A stretch of DNA of 64,000 nt from Symbiodinium natans (Eukaryota; Sar; Dinophyceae; Suessiales; Symbiodiniaceae), in the NCBI GenBank assembly GCA_905221605.1, contig CAJNDS010000076.1, forward strand, positions 21,001-85,000, given 5' to 3'. The position numbers and the translations under genes were made by a program. The notes below the pieces were generated by a model. The model was not told where the DNA came from. It saw only the letters and a list, made by a program, of their open reading frames with translations, and did not search any database. Shown here piece by piece: positions 20,701 to 30,992 of the stretch (positions are counted from its first letter, which is position 1; every line of letters begins with the position of its first letter).

Positions 20701-20958
20701 ATTATCTCTTTCGAAAGCTCGAAATCTAACATCTCCCAAGGCATCTTCTCAGATGTCACCTTGCAACAAGGCATCAAGCTCCATGACATAAGGACGCGCG
20801 CTAGATGTTAGTCCGAAGTGCAGCATTGGGTGCAGAAGTGTTTGGATGTGGGCTGGCTTTGGTTTGGCTGGCTCTGGTTTGGCTCGTTTTGAGTAGTGTT
20901 TGGGTGGTCTTGGGGTGGGCATGTCTGCACACAATTGCGTACAGCTGACCACTGCTAC

Positions 20959-21018
20959 ACCCTAAACCCTAAACCCTAAACCCTAAACCCTAAACCCTAT
21001 ACCCTATACCCTACACCC
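20959..21018 (+). repeat. Telomere-like CCCTAAA tract
   Basis: About eight copies of CCCTAAA, ending in CCCTATA variants. Confidence 0.9.
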
Positions 21019-21290
21019 CGAACCTCTCTTAGGGGTTCAGCTTTTCTTTGGTTTTTGGTTTTTGACTGGGGTCTTTACACGGATACTGAGAGGGGCAAGG
21101 CCTGGTGCGCAGGCACCTGAGGGGCATGGTGATGATGGTCTCGGAGAACAGCTGCTGAAAAAAAAGAGTTGTGGCTCTCTTGATGTTCAGTTGTTGGTCC
21201 ACACTCCGAGAGCAGTTTTGTCGACTTTAGTCGTTGACGCCTCAAGTCTTCAAGTTTTGCAGGGTTTTTGTTTGTTTTTCGTTTTTTCAG

Positions 21291-21483
21291 GGCCCTGCAC
21301 AGATGGGTCTCTGTAGCCATGAACAGGCTCCATGTGGCTTCTTGTCTGTGGGTCGGGGATGTTTTCGGCCGCTCATGTTCTCGAGCTGGCACCCTAGACG
21401 CATGTCACATTTTTGCAGTAGCCAAGAGAGCACACCACGAGCACCTTGAAGCCGAGCTTGGAGCCTGCCATGCCTTCTACTGA
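21291..21483 (+). CDS. Putative terminal exon upstream of the channel gene
   Basis: A textbook acceptor (GTTTGTTTTTCGTTTTTTCAG) precedes a frame of 63 codons ending in TGA. It encodes ALHRWVSVAMNRLHVASCLW, then VGDVFGRSCSRAGTLDACHI and FAVAKRAHHEHLEAELGACH AFY. The upstream frame around 21130-21250 (LKKKSCGSLDVQLLVHTPRA) may be the preceding exon. Family not recognised. The gene ends about 570 bp before the channel coding sequence, on the same strand. Confidence 0.35.
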
Positions 21484-21760
21484 AGCTGGACGGCTTTCTC
21501 TCAGTGATAGCCGGCTTTTTTTTCTGTCCCGTCGCCAGACGGCCCGGTATCTGCTCAAGGAATCGAAGGAATAGCGTTTCGCGTCCGATCCGGAAATGGC
21601 ATAGTCGAGGAAGGACGTGGCTCAGATAGAAGTCATGCTATGCCCAGTTATGACAATCAATTTCGCAAAAACAGGGTGAGGAGTGTTTTAGAGTTTGCTT
21701 TGCATCTCCAACTGAGCCCCCAGCCGAGCCGTCAAGCCAGCAGAGTTTGCGCCTGCTGCC

Positions 21761-21850
21761 ATGTCCCAGAGCGTGCCGCCGGAGAGCAAGCAAGTTCCTG
21801 GGAGTTGTTGGAACACTTTTCGAGTCGTCTTACCTGTGCCCACCAGCTGA
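21761..21850 (+). CDS. Short ATG frame, possible first exon of the channel gene
   Basis: ATG in a good context (GCCATGTCC) opens MSQSVPPESKQVPGSCWNTF RVVLPVPTS and then hits TGA at the start of the trinucleotide repeats. It could be a 5' exon whose intron holds the repeats, or an upstream ORF. There is no copy to test it against. Confidence 0.15.
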   Translation: MSQSVPPESKQVPGSCWNTFRVVLPVPTS

Positions 21851-21932
21851 TGATGATGCGATGATGCTGATGATGATGATGATGATGACGATCACGATGA
21901 CGATGACGGTGACGATGATGGTGACGGTGATG

Positions 21933-21966
<34 letters not shown>

Positions 21967-22030
21967 GATGCTGCTGCGATGCTGCTGCGATGCTGCTGCT
22001 GCGATGCTGCTGCTGCGATGCTGCTTGTGT
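21849..22030 (+). repeat. Trinucleotide repeats (GAT/GAC)n and (GCT)n
   Basis: Imperfect GATGATGAC repeats (21849-21931) are followed by GCT/GCTGCGAT repeats (21932-22024), immediately 5' of the channel domain. Translated in the channel frame they give poly-Cys/Ala/Met, an unlikely leader. Confidence 0.9.
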
Positions 22031-22051
22031 TGGGAAAGAGTTCTTGGCAAG

Positions 22052-23106
22052 AGGCGTGCTTGGTGCGGATTAACATCGACAACCTGAGCAAGTTCGATCA
22101 ATGCGAGCAGCAGTTCGGGGCTACCGTCTTTCTTGAAATGACCTTCAAGGGCATAGGGCAGACTTGGAAGAATGCGTTTCCGGATGCCCCAGAGGGCGAC
22201 GACATGAAACACTTTGCCAACACCGACAACGTGTCACTGAAACCTGTTGTAAAGACCGCGGTGCGCTTGGACGTCGTGAATCAGCTCAGCCACGAAGACC
22301 TGGAGGCCAAGTCTTTCAGTCTGGACGGGCAGGATGCAGATGTGGTTCTGCGCTGGAAGTTCCGGGGCACGTTTGGTGAAGAGATGGACTTCCGCGATTT
22401 CCCCATGGACCAGCAGCACTTTTCAGTACGCATCAAGCTCCCAGTGCCGGCGGACAAGATGGACTTGCAGCTGAATCACGACGAGTCCAGGTTTGTGTCC
22501 AGTTCTTGTTCCATGGATAGCATGTGGAAGGTTGGGAGAAAAGTGAAGTTAGGTTGGAAAAGAACGGCTGCGAAGGAGAGCGCCCATGGGGCCCGCTATT
22601 TCATCATCTCTGCAAGTGTGCCGGCCATGCGCCGGTCCCATTTCTATGTCATCAACCTCATGGGCCCCATGTTCCTTTTTGTCTTTGGCGCCTGGGCATC
22701 TTTCTGCGTACATGTGAAAGACATAGCGGACAGGTTGTCAGTCTCAGTGGCTTTTGTGCTGGTGTCAGTGGCCTTCCGCTTTACAGTTCCAACTCCGCTG
22801 CCACCAGTGGCATACACCACCCTGCTGGATGGTCATACTACAGTATGCAACTTGCTCATAGCCTTCATCATCTTTGAGAATGCGATAGTCGGAAGATGGT
22901 TCTCAGATGGGCAGCTTGATGAGCTCCTCATGATCGCCGTTCCCACAGCGTTTCTGCTGTTCGAGCTTTTTTTCGGACTGTACATGTGGCGTCGATGGTC
23001 CGTTAACTCGCGTCGGGTTGAACGCCCGATCGAACCAGACGACAGCGATCACAGTGAAGCTGAGGGTGACAGCGACGACGTTGCGTCCATCCCAGGTTCT
23101 TCTTGA
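22052..23106 (+). CDS. Pentameric ligand-gated ion channel (Cys-loop family fold)
   Basis: A single large exon after TTGGCAAG and ending TGA at 23104-23106. Upstream in-frame ATGs (21979, 22018) lie in repeats, so the start is taken at the acceptor. The extracellular beta domain starts with ACLVRINIDNLSKFD and contains MDFRDFPMDQQHFSVRI, the family's FP.D loop. Both cysteines that give the Cys-loop its name are absent, as in prokaryotic relatives. Four membrane spans follow. M1 is HFYVINLMGPMFLFVFGAWA, with the conserved proline. M2 follows DIADRLSVSVAFVLVSVAF. M3 follows YTTLLDGHTTVCNLLIAF, and M4 is LLMIAVPTAFLLFELFFGLY. The M3-M4 loop is very short and the tail is acidic. The family forms homo- or hetero-pentamers in membranes. 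M2 has no obvious glutamate ring, so ion selectivity cannot be read. Confidence 0.85.
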
Positions 23107-23131
23107 GTACGGTTCGGCAGCTACGATCAAC

Positions 23132-23386
23132 ATGAACAGATTCCACCCGCCTCCAACGTACGGCTTTGGAAGCCTTACGCCAGGGGAGCTGCTGGCGGTT
23201 CGAGTATGCGTGGGCCATATCCCAGCTTACAAAGTTAGAGCTGTGTGCCATGTGGCCATGTGTATAGTCAGCTTAAACCGATCAAAGCACCATCGGTTCG
23301 TGAGCTTCACGCACAGAGCAGGAGGCGCGATCGTCTACCTGCCCAATGGCAGAAAAGCGCCCAACAGAGGTTGCCCGTGGCTCTAG
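23132..23386 (+). CDS. Small conserved ORF (84 aa)
   Basis: ATG at 23132, 26 bp after the channel stop, opens MNRFHPPPTYGFGSLTPGEL and runs to a TAG at 23384. The second half (MCIVSLNRSKHHRFVSFTHR AGGAIVYLPNG) is conserved in frame at about 58950-59080, before HelC (MCIISLNRSKHH..RFVSFM HRAGGTIVCLPGG). That copy has a two-codon insertion, which keeps frame. The conservation of amino acids with indels in multiples of three supports coding. Function unknown. Confidence 0.4.
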   Translation: MNRFHPPPTYGFGSLTPGELLAVRVCVGHIPAYKVRAVCHVAMCIVSLNRSKHHRFVSFTHRAGGAIVYLPNGRKAPNRGCPWL

Positions 23387-24171
23387 GATACAGACTTGGC
23401 CTGCTCATCCATCGCCGTCGAGGATGATTCGATCTGTGGCTTGCTAGGGACTCGTTCGTATTCTCGGCAAAACTCCGTTAGATGGCGCGAAGGCTTCATG
23501 GAAGTGAGAAAGGGGCTATTTGCAGCGCATCCGCATTGGCTCTTTCTGATTCTAGGGTACGGAGGCATCTCTACAGCTTTCACGAGCCCATGAGCAGATC
23601 TCCTGAAGCCCAACCCTAAAGCTTCAACTCCACATGCAGCCCACGCCCCATGCAAGGCCAAGAAGTCGTGTCTTCTAGCCCATTGCAAACCCTCAGCCAT
23701 GCTTCCCTCAGCTCTCAAGGTGTGCACTCACCACAGCCCGGTATAAACTCCTCAACTTCTTCTCTATTGGTAGTCCTCCTTTGCATACCAGCAGGGCACT
23801 ACTCTTTTTCACGCTTGAGGGTGCCGCGCCCGCTTGCACAGCCGGCAAGAATTACTGTTGAGGGCCATGGACTTAGTCCCACCTTGAACCTCGCCAGGGG
23901 CTCAGTCGTCCGACTGCAAGCAGCTCCTTAGTCAGAACTCGCGATGACGGGCTCTCTGCAATCCCGGCATGTGGGATGTAGCCCTACATAGCGAGACAGC
24001 ATTGGGGTGGCTTCCACCGTCTAGAAGGAGTCTCACTTTCTGCCATCATTTTTGAAGGGAAAACGTTGGAAACAGCTGAGCCCAGTTGAATCCCCAGGCC
24101 GCCCATCTCCCGCCGAGCATAGGGCACCCCGGAGCCCATTCTGACTGGAGGACGGGTTTCTGCAGTTCAAG
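23387..24171. other. No gene recognised; partly duplicated
   Basis: 23387-23650 is duplicated at 59095-59340 without a clear conserved frame. 23653-24905 has no counterpart before HelC. Confidence 0.4.
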
Positions 24172-24219
24172 GGTTTAGGGTTTAGGGTTTAGGGTTTAGG
24201 GTTTAGGGTTTAGGGTTTC
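24172..24219 (+). repeat. Telomere-like (TTTAGGG)n tract
   Basis: Seven TTTAGGG copies lie inside the 1.25-kb block that the HelC flank lacks. Confidence 0.9.
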
Positions 24220-24297
24220 AAAGGGGCATAAAGGGGCATTGAGGCTGTTTAGTACTTCTGGCAGCTCCGACCTCAGATTCCTTGGCTGGATCGAAAC

Positions 24298-24516
24298 ATG
24301 GGAAAGTTGGTGCGCCCTCGCAAGCCTAGCGCCGAGCTACCCAAGCCGGTACAACCTGATCTTAGCTCTTTGCAAGGGTTCTTGCCTTTCTGGCCTGAGA
24401 CGTTCTTCGGCAAAATTCGATCCAGGAGTATGTGTGTACATGTGAATTCCGGGCGTGTGGAAGCAGCTACTTCCATCTCGGGGCCTCTTGGGGAATGCAA
24501 GCCTCCTCAGTGTTGA
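24298..24516 (+). CDS. Weak ORF, proline/lysine-rich
   Basis: An ATG frame of 72 codons reads MGKLVRPRKPSAELPKPVQP, then DLSSLQGFLPFWPETFFGKI. The amino acid text looks protein-like up to an AG|G at about 24425. Nothing similar exists elsewhere in the window, and it could be chance. Confidence 0.15.
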   Translation: MGKLVRPRKPSAELPKPVQPDLSSLQGFLPFWPETFFGKIRSRSMCVHVNSGRVEAATSISGPLGECKPPQC

Positions 24517-25240
24517 ATGCGCTTCCGGCAGAGCCGGATCACCTCACCTCTCGCAGCCCCATGCTCCCCCTTCCAGGCCATCCACATCGCCTCGTTGAGC
24601 ACCGAGCTCCCCCCGAACCCGGCAGTTGCCTAAAGGCATGGGAAGAAGAAAAAAAAGGCGAGTCTGCTGCAGCGTAGCTGGAATCACAGCGCAGTTCAAG
24701 AAAGCAGCTTGCGTGCCGGCAGCAGCAGACATGACTCATGAACCAGGGGGCAGACCCACAGAGGCAAAAGATGCTTGGAGCGTTCGGCTGAGCCATCTTC
24801 TTTGAAGTAGCTCATGTGCAGCCACAGTGAAGCCATACCGGGCTTCGAAGGAACTGCAAGCAGGCGCAAGCCGTAGGTCTCGAAGTCCCTGGCTCGATCT
24901 CACATGGTCTTAGACCAGCCCTTTTCCTTCCAAAGACTCCTGAAACCATGTGCTTGAGGTTCAAGCTTCAGAGGATCATGCTCGATATTGCCTTGGCATG
25001 TTGAATGTACAACGGGCTAGGCTCTGTTGCGGTTGCTGTTCTGTTCAGGCCTAGACCCCAACACATTCTCACTTGTTTGCTTGCTTCTTTGCATCAGCCC
25101 GTTTTGCGTCTTTCAGCGTGGTTTCAAGACATGGGAGCCTCAGGACCTGACGCGATGGCCTGCAGCCATGGCCAACGCCGCCAACGCTGCCAACGCCTGG
25201 AGAGGCTCGGAACGAGACTTTAAAGCTTTTCCAGCGGCGC

Positions 25241-25630
25241 ATGGTGGGCAAAGCGTCTGCAATGTCTGCAATCTCTGGTGCGAGGCCGATGCCTCCAGGC
25301 TGCGCGGGGGCCATCGGGGCCACGGGCCCCGCAGAGGGTTGCAGCATGTATCACTAAACGCACGTCCCTTTGGCCATCAAGTCGAGCCTTGACTTTCGTG
25401 ACGTTATCTCATGCGCAGTTTGTGCTTGCCCATCTGGTTGTGACATGAAGCGCTTGGCTTCTTGCCTGGCTTCTTGCCCCCGCATTTCCGGGCTCAGGCC
25501 AGGAAAGCGTTTCGGGAGAACTGCGGGCTCGAGGTTTCCTGAATTCGCCGCAGCCGGAGGAGCCGGAGCACAGCCAAAAGAGAGCTTGTGCGTGCGTGTG
25601 ATCGGGCATGTTACCTTGGTCGAACGCTGA
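25241..25630 (+). pseudogene. Conserved small ORF upstream of HelB, interrupted
   Basis: ATG at 25241 opens MVGKASAMSAISGARPMPPG, then CAGAIGATGPAEGCSMYH and a TAA at 25355. The duplicate at 59698 has TCA (Ser) at that point. The frame resumes with THVPLAIKSSLDFRDVISCA, runs past CDM and ends FAAAGGAGAQPKESLCVRVI GHVTLVER with a TGA at 25628. The copy upstream of HelC keeps the first half but has TAG where this copy has AAG. Each copy is thus broken at a different place. Role unknown. Confidence 0.45.
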
Positions 25631-26439
25631 GAGCGCTGAACAAGGTGAGGTTGAACGAGGTGCTTCAGAGGCAACTCCAGACCAGCGCCGCCCGGAAACA
25701 AATCGGTTGACCCAAAGCAATCGATGGCCATTCCCTGCATAACCTATATGGCAATATGGTATCAGGATCAAGGGCCAGGGGCCCAAGATTTGCAGTTTAG
25801 CAGCTAGCTAGGTAGCTGCTGCGTAACCTGCAGAGGGGATCTGTGGCAGTATCTTCAAGGAGACTCTGAAAATCTTGCATTCGTCCTAGCTCCAATTCCA
25901 GTATCGACCCAACCGTGGAAAAAGGCACCCTTTATAGTGAGATTGCAAGGCAGGGTCAGATATCGGTTTGGAAAGTCCTTTTGGACACCGACATCTGGAA
26001 ACTGGTATTGCGACTGGAAGTCTCGAGATGAGTGCAGAGAGCAGAGAGACCCGACTCTGTTGCATCTGCTCCTTGTCACTTTTTTTGTTTTGCTGGTGCC
26101 TTGGCGCCAGAATCGCAGACTGAAATGGTATGTTTTATGTCTCGGACCGCTGCTTGTCCCTTGGCTCTAGCAAAAGATGGCAGAAGCCTGGGCCGCTCAG
26201 GAACTCTCAGCCCACTCCTCACACCTCATTCCCACTCACGCACTCAGCACCCAAGGCCTTTGCAGGTGCAGGTCGATAGAGTCTGATAGAGGATGCGTTA
26301 GCAGTCGCTGCAGTATGCGCAGAGCCCGAAGCCCCAACTGATGAACCTGATTAACCTCTGCAAGAATCTTGCAGTGCGAGCTTCGACTATGTTAGTTGCG
26401 GTGCTGCTCTGTGTCTGAAGACCAGGGCTTTTGCAAGTC
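25631..26439. other. Duplicated non-coding flank of HelB
   Basis: Nearly collinear with 60026-60899. It contains conserved blocks (CTAGCAGCTAGCTAGGTAG, CCTCATTCCCACTCAC) but no frame that survives in both copies. It is a candidate for promoter and 5' untranslated sequence of the helicase gene. Confidence 0.4.
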
Positions 26440-26575
26440 CTGCGCCTGGCCATGGCCCTTTCATGGTGATCCCGAGCGCCTCCGCACCAACCGTGCAAGA
26501 CCCTCCCGCGCTGGCGCTTCGGAGGGCCCAGGCAGGCGGAATGCACGGGAGCTCAGGCTGCTACTAGTGCTATTG
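26440..26575 (+). CDS. HelB putative exon E0
   Basis: The frame GDPERLRTNRARPSRAGASE, then RELRLLLVLL ends at ATTG|GTAAGA. The same frame is present in copies A and C. A 5' exon or upstream ORF of the helicase gene. Confidence 0.3.
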
Positions 26576-26614
26576 GTAAGACGATGTAGGCGTGTCATGG
26601 TGTAGAGTAAGAAG

Positions 26615-26760
26615 ATGCCAAAGTTCAAAAAGCCCGAGTGCCCGGGCCCAGCCAAGCTCTGGGACCAGGCACAGAATGCTTCGAGTGGTGCTTCCGAAGC
26701 CGATGCCGAGGCAGGGGGTACTTGGGGAAGCAGCAAGACCTTGTCCTGGCAGGTTCCCTT
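26615..26760 (+). CDS. HelB conserved ATG segment
   Basis: Opens MPKFKKPECPGPAKLWDQAQ and NASSGASEADAEAGG. Copy C has one extra base in two places, so the frames disagree after each. Its status as a first exon is uncertain. Confidence 0.2.
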
Positions 26761-27227
26761 TTTCCAAATGCAAAGGGACTGAAAGTAAGTGAGACCCCCG
26801 GAGCCTGAATGGAAAGAGCTCGGCACACGGAAAGAAGCCCGAGGCCGGAGTCGAGTACGGCTGAGCAGCCGAAAGTCGAAAGTGTCAGCGGGTTGCAAGC
26901 ATTTACTGTGTGTCATCACATTGGCGCCCGCGTGAGCCCACTGGTCCAGCCTTAGGCTTCCAGGCGAGTGCCACAAAACCCCACGAGCCAGTCATGCAGC
27001 AGACATGTGCACACAGTCGTTGACCGCGGGGTCCCTCGGATCGTAGCCTCTTTCCAGCCAAGCAGGCCCCCATAGTACAGTACAGGTACTTGGACTCCCC
27101 CTGTCTTGCTTTCCCTATGTTGCCTGGAAGCCTGAGGTCTTATACTATGAATGCACTTGCCGGGTCTTGCTAGCATGAGATCAACTGCCCACGGACCTAA
27201 GACTTGCTTCGTCCTTTGCATTGCCAG

Positions 27228-27647
27228 GACGGAGTGCCTCCCATCGAGAAGGTCCCGATCCCCTCCATCGCAGCGGGCAAGCCCATCCGCGTCTGCACGT
27301 CTTGCCCGTCAGAGCTTTACAACCACGTCGAGGCTTTGTGCAGCGAGCTGGATATCAGGAGGGCCTTTGGTAGAAAGGGCGACTTCATGGAGGACACAGA
27401 AGGCGAAGACTGGTTCGGCCATTGGCAGAATAGAGTGCTGCAGGCTCTGGACGACTTTCTCCAGACGAAGCAAGAAGGTGCCATCTCGATCCGGAGCTTA
27501 ATGATCACCGACGGCGACAATCCAAATTGCAAGAGGGAACGAAACAACATGAATGAGTTAGTGGAAGCGCTTAAGTTTGACAGGGGGACATTGTGGAGCT
27601 TCCACGTTATTCCTCAGCCGGTGCGCGTGCAAGACTTGGAAACGGAG
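27228..27647 (+). CDS. HelB exon E1
   Basis: 420 nt, phase 0 both ends, TTGCCAG|G to ACGGAG|GTTCGC. Includes CTSCPSELYNHVEALCSELD and the invariant RRAFGRKGDFMEDTEGEDWF. A one-base insertion lies just after the chosen donor, consistent with that base being intronic. The C-terminal part (NMNELVEALKFDRGTLWSF) is the most diverged from A and C. Confidence 0.6.
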
Positions 27648-27858
27648 GTTCGCAGCGCGACGGGGTCAGTTTCTTCTGTTTGTTGAACCTACAAGTGCCC
27701 AAACCCAATCCGCTATGCAGCGGGATGCATGCTTGCTGTGCTTAAATGACCGATGCCCAGGTAGTTCGCCGCGAGAGGACGGGCGTGCCCACTGAAATCA
27801 GCTTGAGCGCGGACGTGTTAAGGCTTTGGCATGGTGTCTTGTTGTTTTTTCCTGTGAG

Positions 27859-27958
27859 GAGCGCGATGTCCAGCGGGCTTACGAGCAATTCCTCAGGTCC
27901 GGCAAGCACAAAGATGCCTGGTCCTTCTACCTGATGACCATGGCTTTGAAGGACCATG
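27859..27958 (+). CDS. HelB exon E2
   Basis: 100 nt, acceptor CTGTGAG, donor CATG|GTCTTG. Encodes ERDVQRAYEQFLRSGKHKDA, then WSFYLMTMALKDH plus one base. Phase 0 in, phase 1 out, which fits the E3 entry. Confidence 0.55.
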
Positions 27959-28249
27959 GTCTTGCATGGTCTTGCTACTTTCAACGGCTGATTTCCGTGT
28001 CGTTTGCATGCCCTCTCCGCAAGGGGAAGCACGATTATGTTCGAGGGGCCTTGATCGGGTCTTGGGTGGCCATTGCTTGTGGGTGTTAAGCATCATGAAG
28101 ATATGTGAATATATATATATATATATGCTCACCCCCCCCCATGATCTAGGTCGAAAGGCCTTTCGGGCCCATCGAAGCGAGATTTAAACCTAAGTCGGAA
28201 TGAAAATTAAAAGGCCACTGGCCTCATTCGTAGTAAATTTTTTTTAGAA

Positions 28250-30010
28250 ATCTAAATTTGCCAATTAAAAGCCGCACCCTATGAAATCCTCTTCTGGGGC
28301 CTGCCTGTCCGTAACAAAATCTCACAAGAGCTTTATATGCAGAGGTTACAGCCTCAGAAATCCTCATCTGGGCTTCCTTCCTATTTTATTGAGAAAATGA
28401 TTCTACATAAGAAGCCCACACCCTACGAAAAGAATTCTATACTTAAAGGCCACACCCTATGAAATCCTCTTCTGGGCCCTCTTAATGAAATTTCAGTAGA
28501 CTTGTGTCTGATAAAGCCACAGCTTCGTTCGTAATTAACCCAAGTAAAAAAACATATTAAGAGGCCCAGCCCCAAGACATCCTCTTCTAAGCCTCATTGA
28601 TTAATACCTATTTAGAACATTTTTGTTTTTCCCACACCCTGTGAAATCTTTCGCTGGCCCCATTCGTAATGAAACGCAATTTGATTTCATATTGTAAGCC
28701 CACACCCTAAGAAATCCTCTTCTGGGCTTCGTTCGTAATTGAACCCAAGTAAAGCAAGTGTATATTCAGAGGCCAACCCCAGGACATCCTCCTCGCAATG
28801 AAACCGAGTTAGAATTCTATATCGCAGACCATACCCTATGAAATCCCTTTCTGGCCCCTATTTGTAATGAAGATTAATTAGAATTCTGTATTACAAAGCC
28901 ACACGCCAAGAAATCCTCATTAGACCTTCGTTTGTAATTAGACTTATTTTCGATTTGCCAAGATGCTTGTATTAAAAAAAGCCACACCATTCTGGGGCCT
29001 GTTCGTAACAGAATCTCGTAAGAAGTTTATAATTCTAGGTAAGAAGCCCACACCCTAAGAAGTTCTGACCTAGGCTAGGTTCGTATGTAACTCTTGGACA
29101 GAAATTTATATCATGAGCCCCCATTCGTATTTGAATGTACTTACAATTCCATATTTAACCGCTAGACCCTATGAAATCCTCTTCTGGTGCCTATTAGTGA
29201 AATGTCAATAGACTTGTATATGATAAAGCCATAGCTTCGTTAGTAAATTAAACCCAAGTCAAACAAACAAATTAAGAGGCCCCGCCACAAGACATCCTCT
29301 TTTAAGCTTCATTGGTTAATACCTATTTGGAATTCTATTTTGCAGACCACACCCTATGAAATTCTCCCCTGGCCTCGCTTCATACTAAATGTTATTTGAG
29401 GTTTGTATTAAAACGCCACACCCTAAGAAATCCTCATCTGGACTCGTTTGGAATTCCACTTAAATTGAATTTTAAGTTTAGAGGCCACACCCCTCTGGAC
29501 AGAATTTAAAAGGCCACACCCTAAGACCTGTGTATGGTAAAGCCACAGCTTCATTCGTAAAGCCAAACCAAGTAAAACAATTAAGAGGCCACGCCCTTCT
29601 AAGCCTCATTCGTTACTACCTCTTTGGAATTTTATTTTACCGACCACACCCTGTGAAAGTCTCCTCTGGCCCCGCTTCGTAATGAAATGTAATTTGAGGT
29701 TTGCACTAAAACACCACACCCTAAGAAATCCTCAACTGGACTTCCTTTGTGATTCCACTTAAATAGACGTTTAAATTAAGAGGCCACACCCCAAGACATC
29801 CTCTTCGAAGCCCCACTCTTTTTTAAGTCCAATTAGACTTTTGAATTGCAGGTCCACATCCTCAAAAGAACCACACCCTAAGAAACCCTCTCTATTTCTT
29901 TTTTTTATTACTTTTCATATTAAGACGCCACATCCCAAGACATCCTCTTCTAAGCCTCATTCGTAATTAAATCTAATGGAACTTTACATGTTAACGCCAC
30001 GCCCTGCATA
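28250..30010 (+). repeat. Array of CCACACCCTAAGAAATCCTC motif
   Basis: About 24 degenerate copies of a motif near CCACACCCTAAGAAATCCTC plus TTCTGG, spaced roughly 55-110 bp, with spacers often starting CATTCGTAAT. A higher-order unit (ATAAAGCCACAGCTTCGTTC to TTAAGAGGCC) repeats at about 28510, 29217 and 29535. There is no coding frame. Confidence 0.8.
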
Positions 30011-30162
30011 CCAAATAGGCTGAATTGAGAAAAAAAACGAATGGTGGGTGTGTTTGTGTGCTTTTCTCTGTGTGTGTGCAAGGCAGTCACATTAGCAGAA
30101 ACAACGTATAACAATACACATTCTTTATACAAGAAAAGCATTTTTTGCAAAATTTGCTAAAA

Positions 30163-30656
30163 AAACCCAAAATCCAAAAATCCAAAAATCCAAAAATTCA
30201 AAACCATGGAGCCGGGAGGCCGCCTTTTTTGGATTTTTTGGTTTTCTCGAGGTTTTTTTGGTTTTTTTTTTGGAAAAATCCAAAAAAAACCATGGTTTTT
30301 TTGGATTTTACTTGCTCCTGGCCTCAAAAACCTAAAAAACACATGGTTTTTTTTGGATTTTGAGTGAAAATCCAAAAAAACCATGTGTTTTTTTAGTTTC
30401 TGAGACCAGGAGCACCTGAAATCCAAAAAAACACGAGGGTTTTTTTGGATTTTCACTCAAAATCCAAAAAAAAACATGTGTTTTTTAGGTTTTTGATGCC
30501 ATGAGCAAGTAAAATCCAAAAAAACACATGGTTTTTTTTGGATTTTTCCAAAAAAAACCAAAAAAACCTCGAGAAAACCAAAAAATCCAAAAAAGGCGGC
30601 CTCCCGGCTCCATGGTTTTGAATTTTTGGATTTTTGGATTTTTGGATTTGTGTCAA
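30163..30656. repeat. 490-bp palindrome (inverted repeat)
   Basis: Arms built of CCAAAAA/TTTTTGG words meet near 30409. Diagnostic matches are CCATGGAGCCGGGAGGCCGC at 30204 against its complement ending at 30615, and CTCGAG in both arms. Each arm itself contains smaller hairpins (AAATCCAAAAAAACC with GGTTTTTTTGGATTTT). Confidence 0.85.
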
Positions 30657-30992
30657 ATTTTGCAAATTCTGCAAAAAAGAAGTGTGTTTTGCATACAATT
30701 CTGTGTTTATAAGCCTGTCCTATGCAAATAATTCATAGACATGTTTACCAAATTGCATTTTCATGTGTTTTTTGGGTGTTTTTTTATGTGGTGATGTGGA
30801 AGTAGTGCTAAACACACGCGTTTTTCACTATTTAGATGTTTTCTCGCATAGGACTAGACGTGCAAAAACAGGACATCGCCTAGCATAGCCAGAATGTCAT
30901 TTTAATCGGTATTTACGAGGGTTTTTATAGGGACAAAGCAAAACCTAGATCATGGGGGGGGGGGGGGTGACCATATATATATATATATACGT

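Larger units (their letters stand above)
28108..30992. mobile_element. 2.9-kb TIR-bounded insertion in HelB intron 2
   Basis: The ends are inverted repeats. The left end reads (AT)n, GCTCACCCCCCCCC, ATGATCTAGGT. The right end reads ACCTAGATCATG, a G run, TGACC, (AT)n. The matching introns of HelA and HelC lack the block. Inside are an AT-rich array of a short motif (28250-30010) and a long palindrome (30163-30656). No transposase or other long frame is visible, so it would be non-autonomous. The (AT)n at both ends hides any target-site duplication. Alternatively, it is a block captured by recombination between AT/C-run microsatellites. Confidence 0.55.

Noticed and set aside
21732-22091. - strand frame with poly-His and poly-Gln
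   Set aside because: Antisense translation of trinucleotide repeats overlapping a real channel gene.
28250-30010. CRISPR-like appearance of a repeat with spacers
   Set aside because: Repeats are degenerate, spacing is irregular, there are no cas genes, and the genome is eukaryotic.
30145-30731. Open frames on both strands rich in Lys, Asn and Phe
   Set aside because: They are translations of the CCAAAAA palindrome.
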